Positions 1 to 7,761 of a stretch of DNA of 34,266 nucleotides are shown one piece after another (position 1 is the stretch's first letter; the number at the start of each line of letters is the position of its first letter). The DNA lies in contig JAQUPC010000006.1 in NCBI GenBank assembly GCA_028716765.1, positions 1-34,266 of the forward strand, written 5' to 3'. The translations under genes were made by a program, and so were the position numbers. The DNA comes from Alphaproteobacteria bacterium. Its GTDB lineage: Bacteria > Pseudomonadota > Alphaproteobacteria > UBA9219. The notes beneath the pieces are model-generated. The model saw only the letters and a program-made list of their open reading frames with translations. It was not told the origin of the DNA and searched no databases.

Positions 1-575
1 TCACGCTTGGCATGATGAGCGTGGCGCGCGCCGCGGCCTTCATCGTTTCGGACGGCAAGCCTTTTTACGGTTTGCCGGAGAACATCGTGAACGCAGGGCA
101 GGGGAATTGGATGGGAATGCCCATTCACGTTGCTCTTCTCTTGCTCGGGGCCTTGTTCGGTTTCGTGGTATTGGCGAAAACGAAATTCGGCGCACACACG
201 CTGATCATGGGCGATAATCCCCCGGCTGCCGAGGCGATGGGCATTCCGGTTTCGCGCTTGCATCTTAAGGTGTTTGCGCTGGCGGGCGCTTACTCCGGTT
301 TGGCGGGACTTGTGTTCATGTTGCGCACCAATGCGGGCGACCCGTCGGCAGGGCAGGGGTATGAATTAATCGCCATCACTGCAGCTATCCTCGGCGGCGC
401 CAATCTTTTCGGGGGCAGGGCCACGATAACCGGAACCGTGTTGGGTGTGCTTTGTCTCGGCGTTCTGCAAAATGGTCTTAATCTTATGGCGGTCAGCACT
501 TATTACCAAATCTTGTTCGTAGGCTTGGTGCTTGTGGCAGCAGCCTTCCTGTCGCGCGCGGGGAGCCGGTCATGA
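1..575 (+). CDS. Sugar-type ABC transporter permease (RbsC-like), 5' end cut off
   Basis: This is the C-terminal part of an inner-membrane permease of the ribose/xylose/fructose ABC importer type. The reading frame is open to the window edge (codons for T-L-G precede the first Met at 12), so the gene begins upstream. The visible part has several hydrophobic segments and the family-typical block GYELIAITAAILGGANLFGG followed by a GTVLG motif, as in RbsC homologues. Its stop overlaps the start of the ATPase gene at 572 by ATGA, which indicates translational coupling in one operon. The solute-binding protein, which would reveal the substrate, is not in the window. The family assignment is secure; the substrate is unknown. 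Confidence 0.9.
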   Translation, partial: TLGMMSVARAAAFIVSDGKPFYGLPENIVNAGQGNWMGMPIHVALLLLGALFGFVVLAKTKFGAHTLIMGDNPPAAEAMGIPVSRLHLKVFALAGAYSGLAGLVFMLRTNAGDPSAGQGYELIAITAAILGGANLFGGRATITGTVLGVLCLGVLQNGLNLMAVSTYYQILFVGLVLVAAAFLSRAGSRS

Positions 576-1294
576 GCGCGTTGCTGGTCAAGGATATCTC
601 AAAAACTTTCGGGGCCGTTCAGGCTCTTAAGCCGCTCAGCATGGGTTTCGAGCCGGGCGAGGTTACGGCGATTGTCGGCGACAACGGCGCGGGGAAATCC
701 GTTTTGTTGAAGCTTCTGGCGGGCGTTTTCAGGCCCGACGGCGGATCGATAAAATTGGGCAAAAAAGAATTGACGCGTCTCTCGGCGACCCAGCGGCGGG
801 CGCAAGGCATCGAAATGGTCTATCAGGATCTTGCCTTGGCCAAGCAGCAGGACGTGATAACCAACCTTTATATGGGCCGTGAAATTATAAGGACATGGCT
901 CGGCTTTTTAAACCGGAAAGCTATGACGAAAGAGGCGGAACGGGGGCTGGGGCGCATAGGGATCAAGTTGCCGGATTTACGCATGCCTGTCGGGCTCATG
1001 TCCGGCGGGCAGCAACAGGCCGTCGCCATTGCGCGTGCCGCGCAGTTCAATCCGAAGGTTCTGCTTTTGGACGAGCCGACGGCGGCGCTTGGCGCGCACG
1101 AAGTTCAACAGGTGCTTGATCTCATCCGTTGGGAAAAAGAGCAGGGACGCATCGTGGTGTTCGTATCCCATCGTCTCAACGACGTCTTTGCCGTCGCCGA
1201 TCGCATCGTCGTGATGAAGCAGGGCGTTGTCGTCGCCGACACGCGCGCGGCCGTCACGTCGCTTGAGCAGGTCGTGGCGAACATCGTAGGGTGA
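572..1294 (+). CDS. Sugar-type ABC transporter ATP-binding protein (FrcA/RbsA-half-like)
   Basis: Cytoplasmic ATPase that would power the permease encoded just upstream. Walker A is GDNGAGKS at residues 36-43, the ABC signature is MSGGQQQAVAIARA, and Walker B is VLLLDEPTAALG followed by an H-loop histidine in FVSHRLND. At 240 aa it has a single nucleotide-binding domain, unlike the roughly 500-aa double-domain RbsA/XylG. It is closer to the one-domain FrcA arrangement, which acts as a homodimer. The ATG overlaps the permease stop. It is the last gene of the operon, with a 44-base gap to the next gene. The substrate cannot be inferred from the ATPase. Confidence 0.93.
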   Translation: MSALLVKDISKTFGAVQALKPLSMGFEPGEVTAIVGDNGAGKSVLLKLLAGVFRPDGGSIKLGKKELTRLSATQRRAQGIEMVYQDLALAKQQDVITNLYMGREIIRTWLGFLNRKAMTKEAERGLGRIGIKLPDLRMPVGLMSGGQQQAVAIARAAQFNPKVLLLDEPTAALGAHEVQQVLDLIRWEKEQGRIVVFVSHRLNDVFAVADRIVVMKQGVVVADTRAAVTSLEQVVANIVG

Positions 1295-1338
1295 TTTGGT
1301 GGGCGATCAAACCCCGTGAAATAATGTAAAGTGCTCGC

Positions 1339-2148
1339 ATGACCCTCAAAACGCTTCTCTCCGCCGCCATGTTCGCCTACGGCGGGACGCTTGTTCTGGC
1401 GTTTCTGTTTCAGCGCCATCTTTCGTATTTTCCCGATAAATTGGCGTTCATTCCTGCCGAATGGGCGATGCCCGAGTTGGAGACTCTGACCGTCAACACG
1501 TCGGACGGGTTAAATCTGAAAAGCTGGTACCGGGGACCGAAAAAATCCGGCAGGCCCGTCATCGTTTTCTTTCAGGGCAACGGCGCGCACTCCGGTTACC
1601 GGAACTTCAAGGTACGCCCATGGCTCGATGACGGCTACGGGCTTTTGTTCGTGGGTTATCGCGGCTATGGCGGCAATCCGGGCAAGCCTTCCGAACAGGG
1701 CCTGTACAACGATGCGCGCGCGGCTATCGGAGCCGTCTTGCAAAGAGGCGTTTCTCCGTCTTCGCTCATCTTTTACGGGGAATCCATAGGAAGCGGCGTC
1801 GCCGTACAGATGGCTATGGAATACAAACCTGCCGCCCTTGTTCTGGAAGCGCCGTTCACATCGTTGCCGGACGCGGGGGCCTATCATTACCCGTGGCTTC
1901 CCGTTCGTTCATTCCTGAAGGACAAATACGATTCGCTTGCGAAAATCGGCCGCGTCCATGCGCCGCTTCTTTTGATCCACGGCGAGAAGGATCGCATCGT
2001 GCCAATTCAATTCGGACGGCAGCTGTTCGCCGCCGCCAACGAACCGAAACAGGCGGTCTATATCCCCGAAGCCGGGCATAACGATTTGTACGATTGGGGG
2101 GCAGAAGAGGTTGTTTTGAAGTTTCTGGCCAAAATTCAAACCCTCTAG
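1339..2148 (+). CDS. Alpha/beta hydrolase, membrane-anchored (BEM46/ABHD13-like)
   Basis: A 269-aa serine hydrolase of the alpha/beta fold. The N-terminus (about residues 5-25) is one hydrophobic segment, probably a membrane anchor or uncleaved signal. The nucleophile elbow GESIGSG puts Ser at 149. Asp218 in HGEKDRIVP and His247 in AGHND complete a plausible Ser-Asp-His triad. The FFQGNG stretch before the nucleophile would form the oxyanion-hole region, as in the BEM46/ABHD13 group. Substrates of bacterial members are mostly unknown; an esterase or lipase-like activity is an inference from the fold. It stands alone, 44 bases after the ABC operon. Confidence 0.85.
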   Translation: MTLKTLLSAAMFAYGGTLVLAFLFQRHLSYFPDKLAFIPAEWAMPELETLTVNTSDGLNLKSWYRGPKKSGRPVIVFFQGNGAHSGYRNFKVRPWLDDGYGLLFVGYRGYGGNPGKPSEQGLYNDARAAIGAVLQRGVSPSSLIFYGESIGSGVAVQMAMEYKPAALVLEAPFTSLPDAGAYHYPWLPVRSFLKDKYDSLAKIGRVHAPLLLIHGEKDRIVPIQFGRQLFAAANEPKQAVYIPEAGHNDLYDWGAEEVVLKFLAKIQTL

Positions 2149-2219
2149 CTTTTTCCGCTCCAGTGCTCTAAGACGTAATTCCAGCCATAAACCCTTTGTT
2201 TTTGTTATCGGAAAGCGCC

Positions 2220-2696
2220 ATGCAGCAAGCCGAGGGCATTTGCGTTGTCAAAGCTGTTACGGTTGTGGAACGAGAGCGCTGTTTCGGGGTCAGACGAGGG
2301 GTTTTTATAGGCGAGCAAAACATTGCTCAGGAACTGGTTTTTGATAGTCTTGATTCCGGAGCGGTGCATTATCTTGTTTTGCAAAACGGCGAGCCAGTCG
2401 CTACTGTGCGCGCCGTTTTGAAAGACGGGGGCAAGACGGCAAAAATAGGCAGGCTGGCCGTGATCAAGAAGGCGCGAGGACAGGGATTGGCAAAGGTAGC
2501 CATGAATGCGATTGAAGCGGATCACGATTTAAAGGGCGCTGAGAAATTTGTTCTGGATTCACAAAGTTATATCGTGCCGTTGTACAAGAGTCTGGGATAC
2601 GAGGTTGAGGGCGAGGAATTTATCGAAGTTGGCATTCCTCATCGTCATATGAGCAAAAAGAACGCACGCCGGTATGCGGCGTGCCAACGCAACTAG
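2220..2696 (+). CDS. GNAT-family N-acetyltransferase (ElaA/YjcF-like)
   Basis: A predicted acetyl-CoA-dependent acetyltransferase of 158 aa. The core matches GNAT motif A (KIGRLAVIKKARGQGLAKVAM), with Q/R-x-x-G-x-A for pyrophosphate binding. It is followed by an LDSQSYIVPLYKSLGY segment and the C-terminal HRHMSKK typical of ElaA/YjcF-type proteins. The substrate is unknown. A longer version from a TTG at 2196 is possible, but the ATG at 2220 has a GGAAAG ribosome-binding-like stretch upstream and fits the domain start. The stop codon lies 9 bases before secG, and the secG ribosome-binding site overlaps it, so the two may be co-transcribed. Confidence 0.8.
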   Translation: MQQAEGICVVKAVTVVERERCFGVRRGVFIGEQNIAQELVFDSLDSGAVHYLVLQNGEPVATVRAVLKDGGKTAKIGRLAVIKKARGQGLAKVAMNAIEADHDLKGAEKFVLDSQSYIVPLYKSLGYEVEGEEFIEVGIPHRHMSKKNARRYAACQRN

Positions 2697-2705
2697 GAGA
2701 TTGCT

Positions 2706-3107
2706 ATGGAAACCGTATTACTTGTCATTCACCTGCTTCTGGCGGTGGCGCTGATCCTGGTGGTTTTGATGCAGCGCACGGCGCAGGACGGCGGCGGCCT
2801 TATGGGCGGCGGCGGAGGCGGCGGCACGATGGGCGGCCTGTTCACGGCGCGCGGTTCGGCCAACCTCTTGACGCGCACCACGTCCATTCTGGCGACGCTC
2901 TTTATTTGCACCAGCCTTTTGCTCGGTTTTTTGGCGAGCCAACATCACAAAACGCGCAGCCTGGCGGATCAAATCGCGCCGATTGCCCCGGTTGAGGCTC
3001 CGGCAGCGCCGGAAACGAAATCGGAAGCTCCGGCTACGTCTGAAGCTCCGGCGGCTCCCGAATCCCCGGTTGCGCCTGAAGCCCCGCAGGTGCCGGTGGC
3101 GAAGTGA
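2706..3107 (+). CDS. secG: Preprotein translocase subunit SecG
   Basis: The small inner-membrane subunit of the SecYEG export channel. Two membrane segments (about residues 3-20 and 55-75) flank a cytoplasmic Gly-rich loop with the conserved VLMQRTAQDGGGLMGGG stretch. The C-terminal 45 residues are a low-complexity Ala/Pro/Glu tail, variable in alphaproteobacterial SecG. An AGGAGA ribosome-binding site lies 5-8 bases before the ATG and overlaps the previous stop. pyrG follows 62 bases later, and the secG-pyrG order is common in alphaproteobacteria. tpiA, often found upstream, is not here. Confidence 0.95.
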   Translation: METVLLVIHLLLAVALILVVLMQRTAQDGGGLMGGGGGGGTMGGLFTARGSANLLTRTTSILATLFICTSLLLGFLASQHHKTRSLADQIAPIAPVEAPAAPETKSEAPATSEAPAAPESPVAPEAPQVPVAK

Positions 3108-3117
3108 CGCGGGCAAG

Positions 3118-3144
3118 TGGATTCCGGTTTTTGCCGGAATGACG
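3118..3144. repeat. Short palindromic repeat, half-element of the ATTCCGG family
   Basis: ATTCCGG and CCGGAAT form a 7-bp hairpin around a TTTTTG loop, followed by TGACG. This equals the right-hand hairpin of the larger compound elements at 11399-11527 and 21524-21711. It lies in the short secG-pyrG gap and could act as an RNA hairpin between the two cistrons. Confidence 0.7.
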
Positions 3145-3157
3145 ATTTTCTTGATGA

Positions 3158-4801
<1,644 letters not shown>

Positions 4802-4851
4802 GTTTTTTCGCCTTAACAGAAAATTCAGGGCGCCTGTTCTTGCCTGTTTTT

Positions 4852-4869
4852 CACCTGTTATATCAGGTG
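4852..4869. repeat. Inverted repeat CACCTG-N6-CAGGTG
   Basis: A perfect 6-bp inverted repeat with a 6-base spacer between the pyrG stop and the intrinsic terminator. It is too weak to be a terminator on its own and has no T-tract. It could be an operator-like site or just 3'-UTR structure. Confidence 0.35.
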
Positions 4870-4902
4870 GTAACCATAAATCCCCGCCGGGCACGATCGC
4901 GC

Positions 4903-4929
4903 GTTCTCTTGTTTCAGAGAACTTTTTTT
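4903..4929 (+). terminator. Intrinsic terminator downstream of pyrG
   Basis: GTTCTCT and AGAGAAC form a 7-bp perfect stem around a TGTTTC loop, followed at once by seven T residues. This is the clearest Rho-independent terminator in the window. It separates pyrG transcription from the AT-rich alarmone synthetase gene. Confidence 0.8.
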
Positions 4930-4964
4930 GACGTTCTTCTTACATTAAGCGGAGCGCAACGTCA

Positions 4965-4983
4965 AGGAATATATTCCTATAAT
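4965..4983 (+). promoter_or_regulatory. Palindromic candidate operator overlapping a TATAAT -10 box
   Basis: AGGAATATATTCCT (4965-4978) is a perfect 14-bp palindrome. Its last base begins a consensus -10 hexamer TATAAT (4978-4983), 43 bases before the alarmone-synthetase start. No good -35 hexamer is seen at the usual 16-18 base spacing. The arrangement would suit a dimeric regulator blocking the promoter. If transcribed, it could also fold as AGGAA/TTCCT around a TATA loop. Function is inferred only. Confidence 0.45.
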
Positions 4984-5025
4984 GACACTTTGCGCATCTA
5001 AGGCGAATCAGCAATTATTGGTGAT

Positions 5026-6072
5026 ATGAAATGGGCAAAGCCTGGATATTCAAAAAGTAAGGTTGACCGGGCAGGGAAAGCCCTTGTTGCCGCGTTTGGC
5101 AATGATATCTCTGCGTACCTTAAAGTTCTCGATGTTGTTAACAACTGGCGTTCATCGCACAACTATCCTTTAAACACCTTTAAAGTCACCTTGCGCAAGA
5201 AGGCTGCGGAGGTTGATCGATCATGTTTGGTCGCACAAAGGATAAAGCGACTATCATCAATTGAATATAAACTGAACAGATTCCCAACTATGAAATTATC
5301 TCAGATGCAAGACTTGGGAGGATGTCGTGCGATCGTAAGCGACATCAAGCAGGTGCGTAGGCTTGTTGAAAAATACGAAAAGAGCGATCTTAAACATTTA
5401 TTGGATGATAAAGACGATTACATTTCTCTACCGAAAACTTCTGGATATAGAGGTGTCCACCTTATTTACAAATACAACAGCGATAAAAAGGGCCCATCAG
5501 TTTACAATGGCCTGAATATTGAAATGCAGATTAGGTCACGTTTGCAACACGCTTGGGCTACATCGGTTGAGACAGTCGGAACATTTCTTAAACAATCTCT
5601 TAAGTCTAGCCAAGGCGAGGAAAAGTGGCTTCGTTTTTTTGAATTGATGGGCAGTGCCATTGCTCTTCGTGAGAACGCATCAGCTTTAGTTCCCAATACA
5701 CCAAACAAAAAAACAGAGCTTGTTAAGGAGCTTCGTTCAATAACAGGCACCTTAAATGTTGCAAACAGCTTGAAAATGTATGGGAGCGCCTTGACTGTCG
5801 GAGAAAACGTAGCTTTAAGAGGCGATCATTTCTTTCTTTTAAAATTAGAACCGAGTGAACAAAGGATGACCGTTACTGGATTTAAGAGAAAACAACTGGA
5901 AGAGGCTTCCCAAGAGTATCTTAAAATTGAGTGTGAGATTGCCGATGTTCCCGGAGCAGAGGCCGTTTTGGTTTCTGTCGATTCAATCTCCTCTCTTAGA
6001 AAGGCTTATCCAAATTACTTCCTTGATACACAGGTTTTTCTAGATGCTTTAGCGGACACTATAAAAAGATAA
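5026..6072 (+). CDS. RelA/SpoT-domain alarmone synthetase, orphan
   Basis: A 348-aa protein with a nucleotide pyrophosphokinase (RelA/SpoT synthetase) domain over about residues 60-200. Visible signatures are QRIKRLSSIEYKL (ATP-binding R-x-K plus S-I-x-x-K), MQDLGGCRAIV, DYISLPKTSGYRGVHLIY (guanine-loop Tyr) and EMQIRSRLQHAWATSVE. There is no HD hydrolase, TGS or ACT domain, so it is neither long RelA nor SpoT. The C-terminal 130 residues (HFFLLKLE ... YPNYFLDT) form a separate region, possibly regulatory. Codon use is clearly more AT-rich than in pyrG or eno, suggesting horizontal transfer. An in-frame TAA at 4999-5001 limits N-terminal extension. Such proteins may be alarmone synthases or toxSAS-type toxins; the sequence alone does not decide. 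Confidence 0.85.
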   Translation: MKWAKPGYSKSKVDRAGKALVAAFGNDISAYLKVLDVVNNWRSSHNYPLNTFKVTLRKKAAEVDRSCLVAQRIKRLSSIEYKLNRFPTMKLSQMQDLGGCRAIVSDIKQVRRLVEKYEKSDLKHLLDDKDDYISLPKTSGYRGVHLIYKYNSDKKGPSVYNGLNIEMQIRSRLQHAWATSVETVGTFLKQSLKSSQGEEKWLRFFELMGSAIALRENASALVPNTPNKKTELVKELRSITGTLNVANSLKMYGSALTVGENVALRGDHFFLLKLEPSEQRMTVTGFKRKQLEEASQEYLKIECEIADVPGAEAVLVSVDSISSLRKAYPNYFLDTQVFLDALADTIKR

Positions 6073-6149
6073 GAACCTACTTTCTCCCCAAACCCCGCCT
6101 CTTTTAGTCCTCAAAACCTTTCTTTTCGGGTAATGGCGCGCTTCTATGT

Positions 6150-6161
6150 GTGTTCGAACAC
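6150..6161. repeat. Perfect palindrome GTGTTCGAACAC
   Basis: A 12-bp perfect palindrome just inside the GC-rich sequence that follows the AT-rich island. It could be a regulator site or mark an insertion junction. No function can be assigned. Confidence 0.35.
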
Positions 6162-6170
6162 TGCCGGGTG

Positions 6171-6218
6171 ATGACTTCGGCGCCGCCGCCTTCGCCGGAA
6201 AGGCGGCCTTGAAGTCAT
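6171..6218. repeat. Long stem-loop with nested arms
   Basis: Outer arms ATGACTTC (6171-6178) and GAAGTCAT (6211-6218) enclose inner arms GCCGCCTT (6185-6192) and AAGGCGGC (6200-6207) around a 7-base loop. The structure is GC-rich and there is no T-tract, so it is more like a REP-type element or structured RNA than a terminator. Confidence 0.5.
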
Positions 6219-6390
6219 GGGAAAAGCGCGATAAACGCCGCGCAGGCATTCATCCGGCGCGATTATCTCCGGCCTCGTCCAATTTCATAGGCGGCGGCCT
6301 GCAGGTGCGCGCTCGCGCTTTCATTTTCGGCCCGGCGCTTTGAGGGTAAAATGATGACGTGCAGGTAGGCGGCGAGTGTTCTTCTCCGGC

Positions 6391-6480
6391 GTCATTCCGG
6401 GGCGTCTGTCACGCGCCTTCCTTAGACTCATACGGCCCGCAGACGCGGGCCGCTGGATTCCCGCCTTCGCGGGAATGACG
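6391..6480. repeat. Compound palindromic repeat (GTCA...TGAC family)
   Basis: It starts GTCATTCCGGGG and ends with an ATTCCCGC/GCGGGAAT hairpin followed by TGACG. In the middle is a CGGCCCGC...GCGGGCCG stem. Ends and layout match the elements at 11399, 21524 and 28303. Confidence 0.65.
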
Positions 6481-6618
6481 CAAAAGGAAAGTCCAGGATG
6501 AGGCAAGAGGGGTGATCCGCAGGTGTCCACGCACGGCTTCAATTCCGGCGCGGCGTTCCGGTTGCTTACCGCCGCCCTGCATGTGGGCGCGGGGCATCGT
6601 TAAACGTAAGCACAGTCA

Positions 6619-6656
6619 AGTCCCCCTCCCCTTGAGGGAGGGGTTAGGGGAGGGGT
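6619..6656. repeat. Left 38-bp inverted repeat of DUF559 cassette
   Basis: Perfect reverse complement of 7060-7097. Each arm is itself self-complementary (CCCTCCC/GGGAGGG around CTTGA). This arm contains the TAA stop (6644-6646) and the last codons of the DUF559 gene. Confidence 0.9.
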
Positions 6657-7048
6657 GTATAAACAACAGCCGTTAGTTCAAGCGCGCGGGCGATTATCAT
6701 TTGAACCACATTCTCCAGATTCATACGAACGTCCTCGTTCGTAAACCGCATGATCTCGTACCCATGTTTCTTTAGATAGTCTTCGCGCTCTTTGTCGTGA
6801 GCTCTGCACAAGTCATGCGAGGGGCCATCGATCTCAATAACAAGCCGGGATTTCAAACAGACCAAATCAAGAATGTAAGGGTGAAAGGCGTGTTGACGCC
6901 GAAAACGAAGCCCTTCTTCTTTTGCCGCCGCGCGTAAAGGTTCCCATAATAAACGCTCGGCAAGCGGCGCTTCTTTTCTGAGCTTCTTGGCGCGGCGAAT
7001 GTCGCGCGCATCGCTTTTATGTTCGGCAAGACGAAGGAAGGGAGCCAT
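6644..7048 (-). CDS. DUF559 (VSR-like/endonuclease-fold) protein in an inverted-repeat cassette
   Basis: A 134-aa DUF559 protein, a family related to the Vsr/PD-(D/E)XK-like nuclease fold. The family layout is visible: RAKKLRKEAPLAERLLWEPLR, then FRRQHAFHPYILDLVCLKSRLVIEIDGPSH with the D-x-(11)-E-I-D acidic residues, then YLKKHGYEIMRFTNEDV. I chose the ATG at 7048 because the longer version begins at a TTG inside the flanking inverted repeat. The TAA stop and final residues (TPLP) are encoded by the other repeat arm. DNA cleavage is inferred from the fold, not shown. It is probably a mobile or mobilisable cassette; it is separate from the ribAD genes beside it. Confidence 0.85.
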   Translation of the reverse strand: MAPFLRLAEHKSDARDIRRAKKLRKEAPLAERLLWEPLRAAAKEEGLRFRRQHAFHPYILDLVCLKSRLVIEIDGPSHDLCRAHDKEREDYLKKHGYEIMRFTNEDVRMNLENVVQMIIARALELTAVVYTPLP

Positions 7049-7059
7049 GCTTTCTATAT

Positions 7060-7097
7060 ACCCCTCCCCTAACCCCTCCCTCAAGGGGAGGGGGACT
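7060..7097. repeat. Right 38-bp inverted repeat of DUF559 cassette
   Basis: Perfect reverse complement of 6619-6656. It lies 12 bases upstream of the DUF559 start, so any promoter must lie in or beyond it. It ends 20 bases from the ribA stop. Confidence 0.9.
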
Positions 7098-7116
7098 CTA
7101 TAGCGCGATCGTAGGC

Positions 7117-7761
7117 TTAATGCGATCTTCCGGGCAGGTGGCCCATTGCGCAGCGTTTCGTGCGCACGTAGTCTTCGTTGTGTTCGTTGGTGGAGGTCCA
7201 GAGCGGGATGCGCTCGGCAATATGGATGCCGGCTTTTTCCAGCGCTTCGATCTTGTCCTGATTGTTCGTCAACAACCGAATTTCATGAAGTTCGAAATGC
7301 CTGATGACGGCGGCGGCGGTTTTGTAATCGCGAGCATCGGCCGGAAAGCCGAGATGCACGTTGGCTTCCACCGTGTCCATGCCTTGCTCCTGCAGCGCAT
7401 AGGCCTTGATCTTGTTGGCGAGGCCTATGCCCCGGCCTTCGTGCCCGCGCAGGTAAACGAGCAGCCCGCAACCTTCCGCCGCGATAGCTTGCAGGGAAGC
7501 CTCAAGCTGGTCGCGGCAATCGCAACGCAGGGAACCGAAAATATCGCCCGTCGCGCATTCGGAATGCACGCGCACGAGGCATCCGCCGCGCAGCTCGCCG
7601 CGCACGAGCGCCATAGACTCGACGCCGCGCTTGTCGCGAAAGATATGCAGCACGAACGCGCCGAAACGCGTCGGCAGATTGGCCTGTGTTATGTGCTGGA
7701 TGAACATGAGGTGCTTATAATCTTGTTTCTTTACGCGGGCAAAACATTTTCCCATAGCCAT
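7117..7761 (-). CDS. ribA: GTP cyclohydrolase II
   Basis: First committed step of riboflavin synthesis: GTP to 2,5-diamino-6-ribosylamino-4-pyrimidinone phosphate, formate and pyrophosphate. Zinc ligands are Cys69, Cys80 and Cys82 in SECATGDIFGSLRCDCRDQL; the YLRGHEGRGIGLANKIKAYALQ loop follows, and LLTNN near residue 160 is also typical. There is no N-terminal RibB (DHBP synthase) domain, so it is monofunctional. The start is uncertain: 7761 or 7755 (ribosome-binding-like CAGGA before it) overlaps ribD by about 25-31 bases, whereas 7707 would leave a short gap and match the usual 200-aa length. It is translated after ribD in one operon. Confidence 0.93.
   Translation of the reverse strand: MAMGKCFARVKKQDYKHLMFIQHITQANLPTRFGAFVLHIFRDKRGVESMALVRGELRGGCLVRVHSECATGDIFGSLRCDCRDQLEASLQAIAAEGCGLLVYLRGHEGRGIGLANKIKAYALQEQGMDTVEANVHLGFPADARDYKTAAAVIRHFELHEIRLLTNNQDKIEALEKAGIHIAERIPLWTSTNEHNEDYVRTKRCAMGHLPGRSH

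Larger units (their letters stand above)
6073..6618. other. Gene-free stretch rich in palindromes
   Basis: About 550 bases between the alarmone synthetase gene and the DUF559 cassette hold no convincing gene; the short open frames look random. It contains a perfect palindrome GTGTTCGAACAC (6150-6161), a long stem-loop (6171-6218) and one compound palindromic repeat (6391-6480). Base composition changes back from AT-rich to GC-rich at about 6130. Confidence 0.6.

Noticed and set aside
6146..6343. Short open frame of 65 codons in the gene-free stretch
   Set aside because: It runs through the stem-loop and palindrome and has no ribosome-binding site or conserved look.
7048..7084. N-terminal extension of the DUF559 protein
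   Set aside because: It would start at a TTG inside the inverted repeat and adds residues (REGLGEG) that only translate the repeat.
6391..7097. CRISPR array
   Set aside because: The repeats are palindromes and inverted pairs, not regularly spaced direct repeats, and there are no cas genes.
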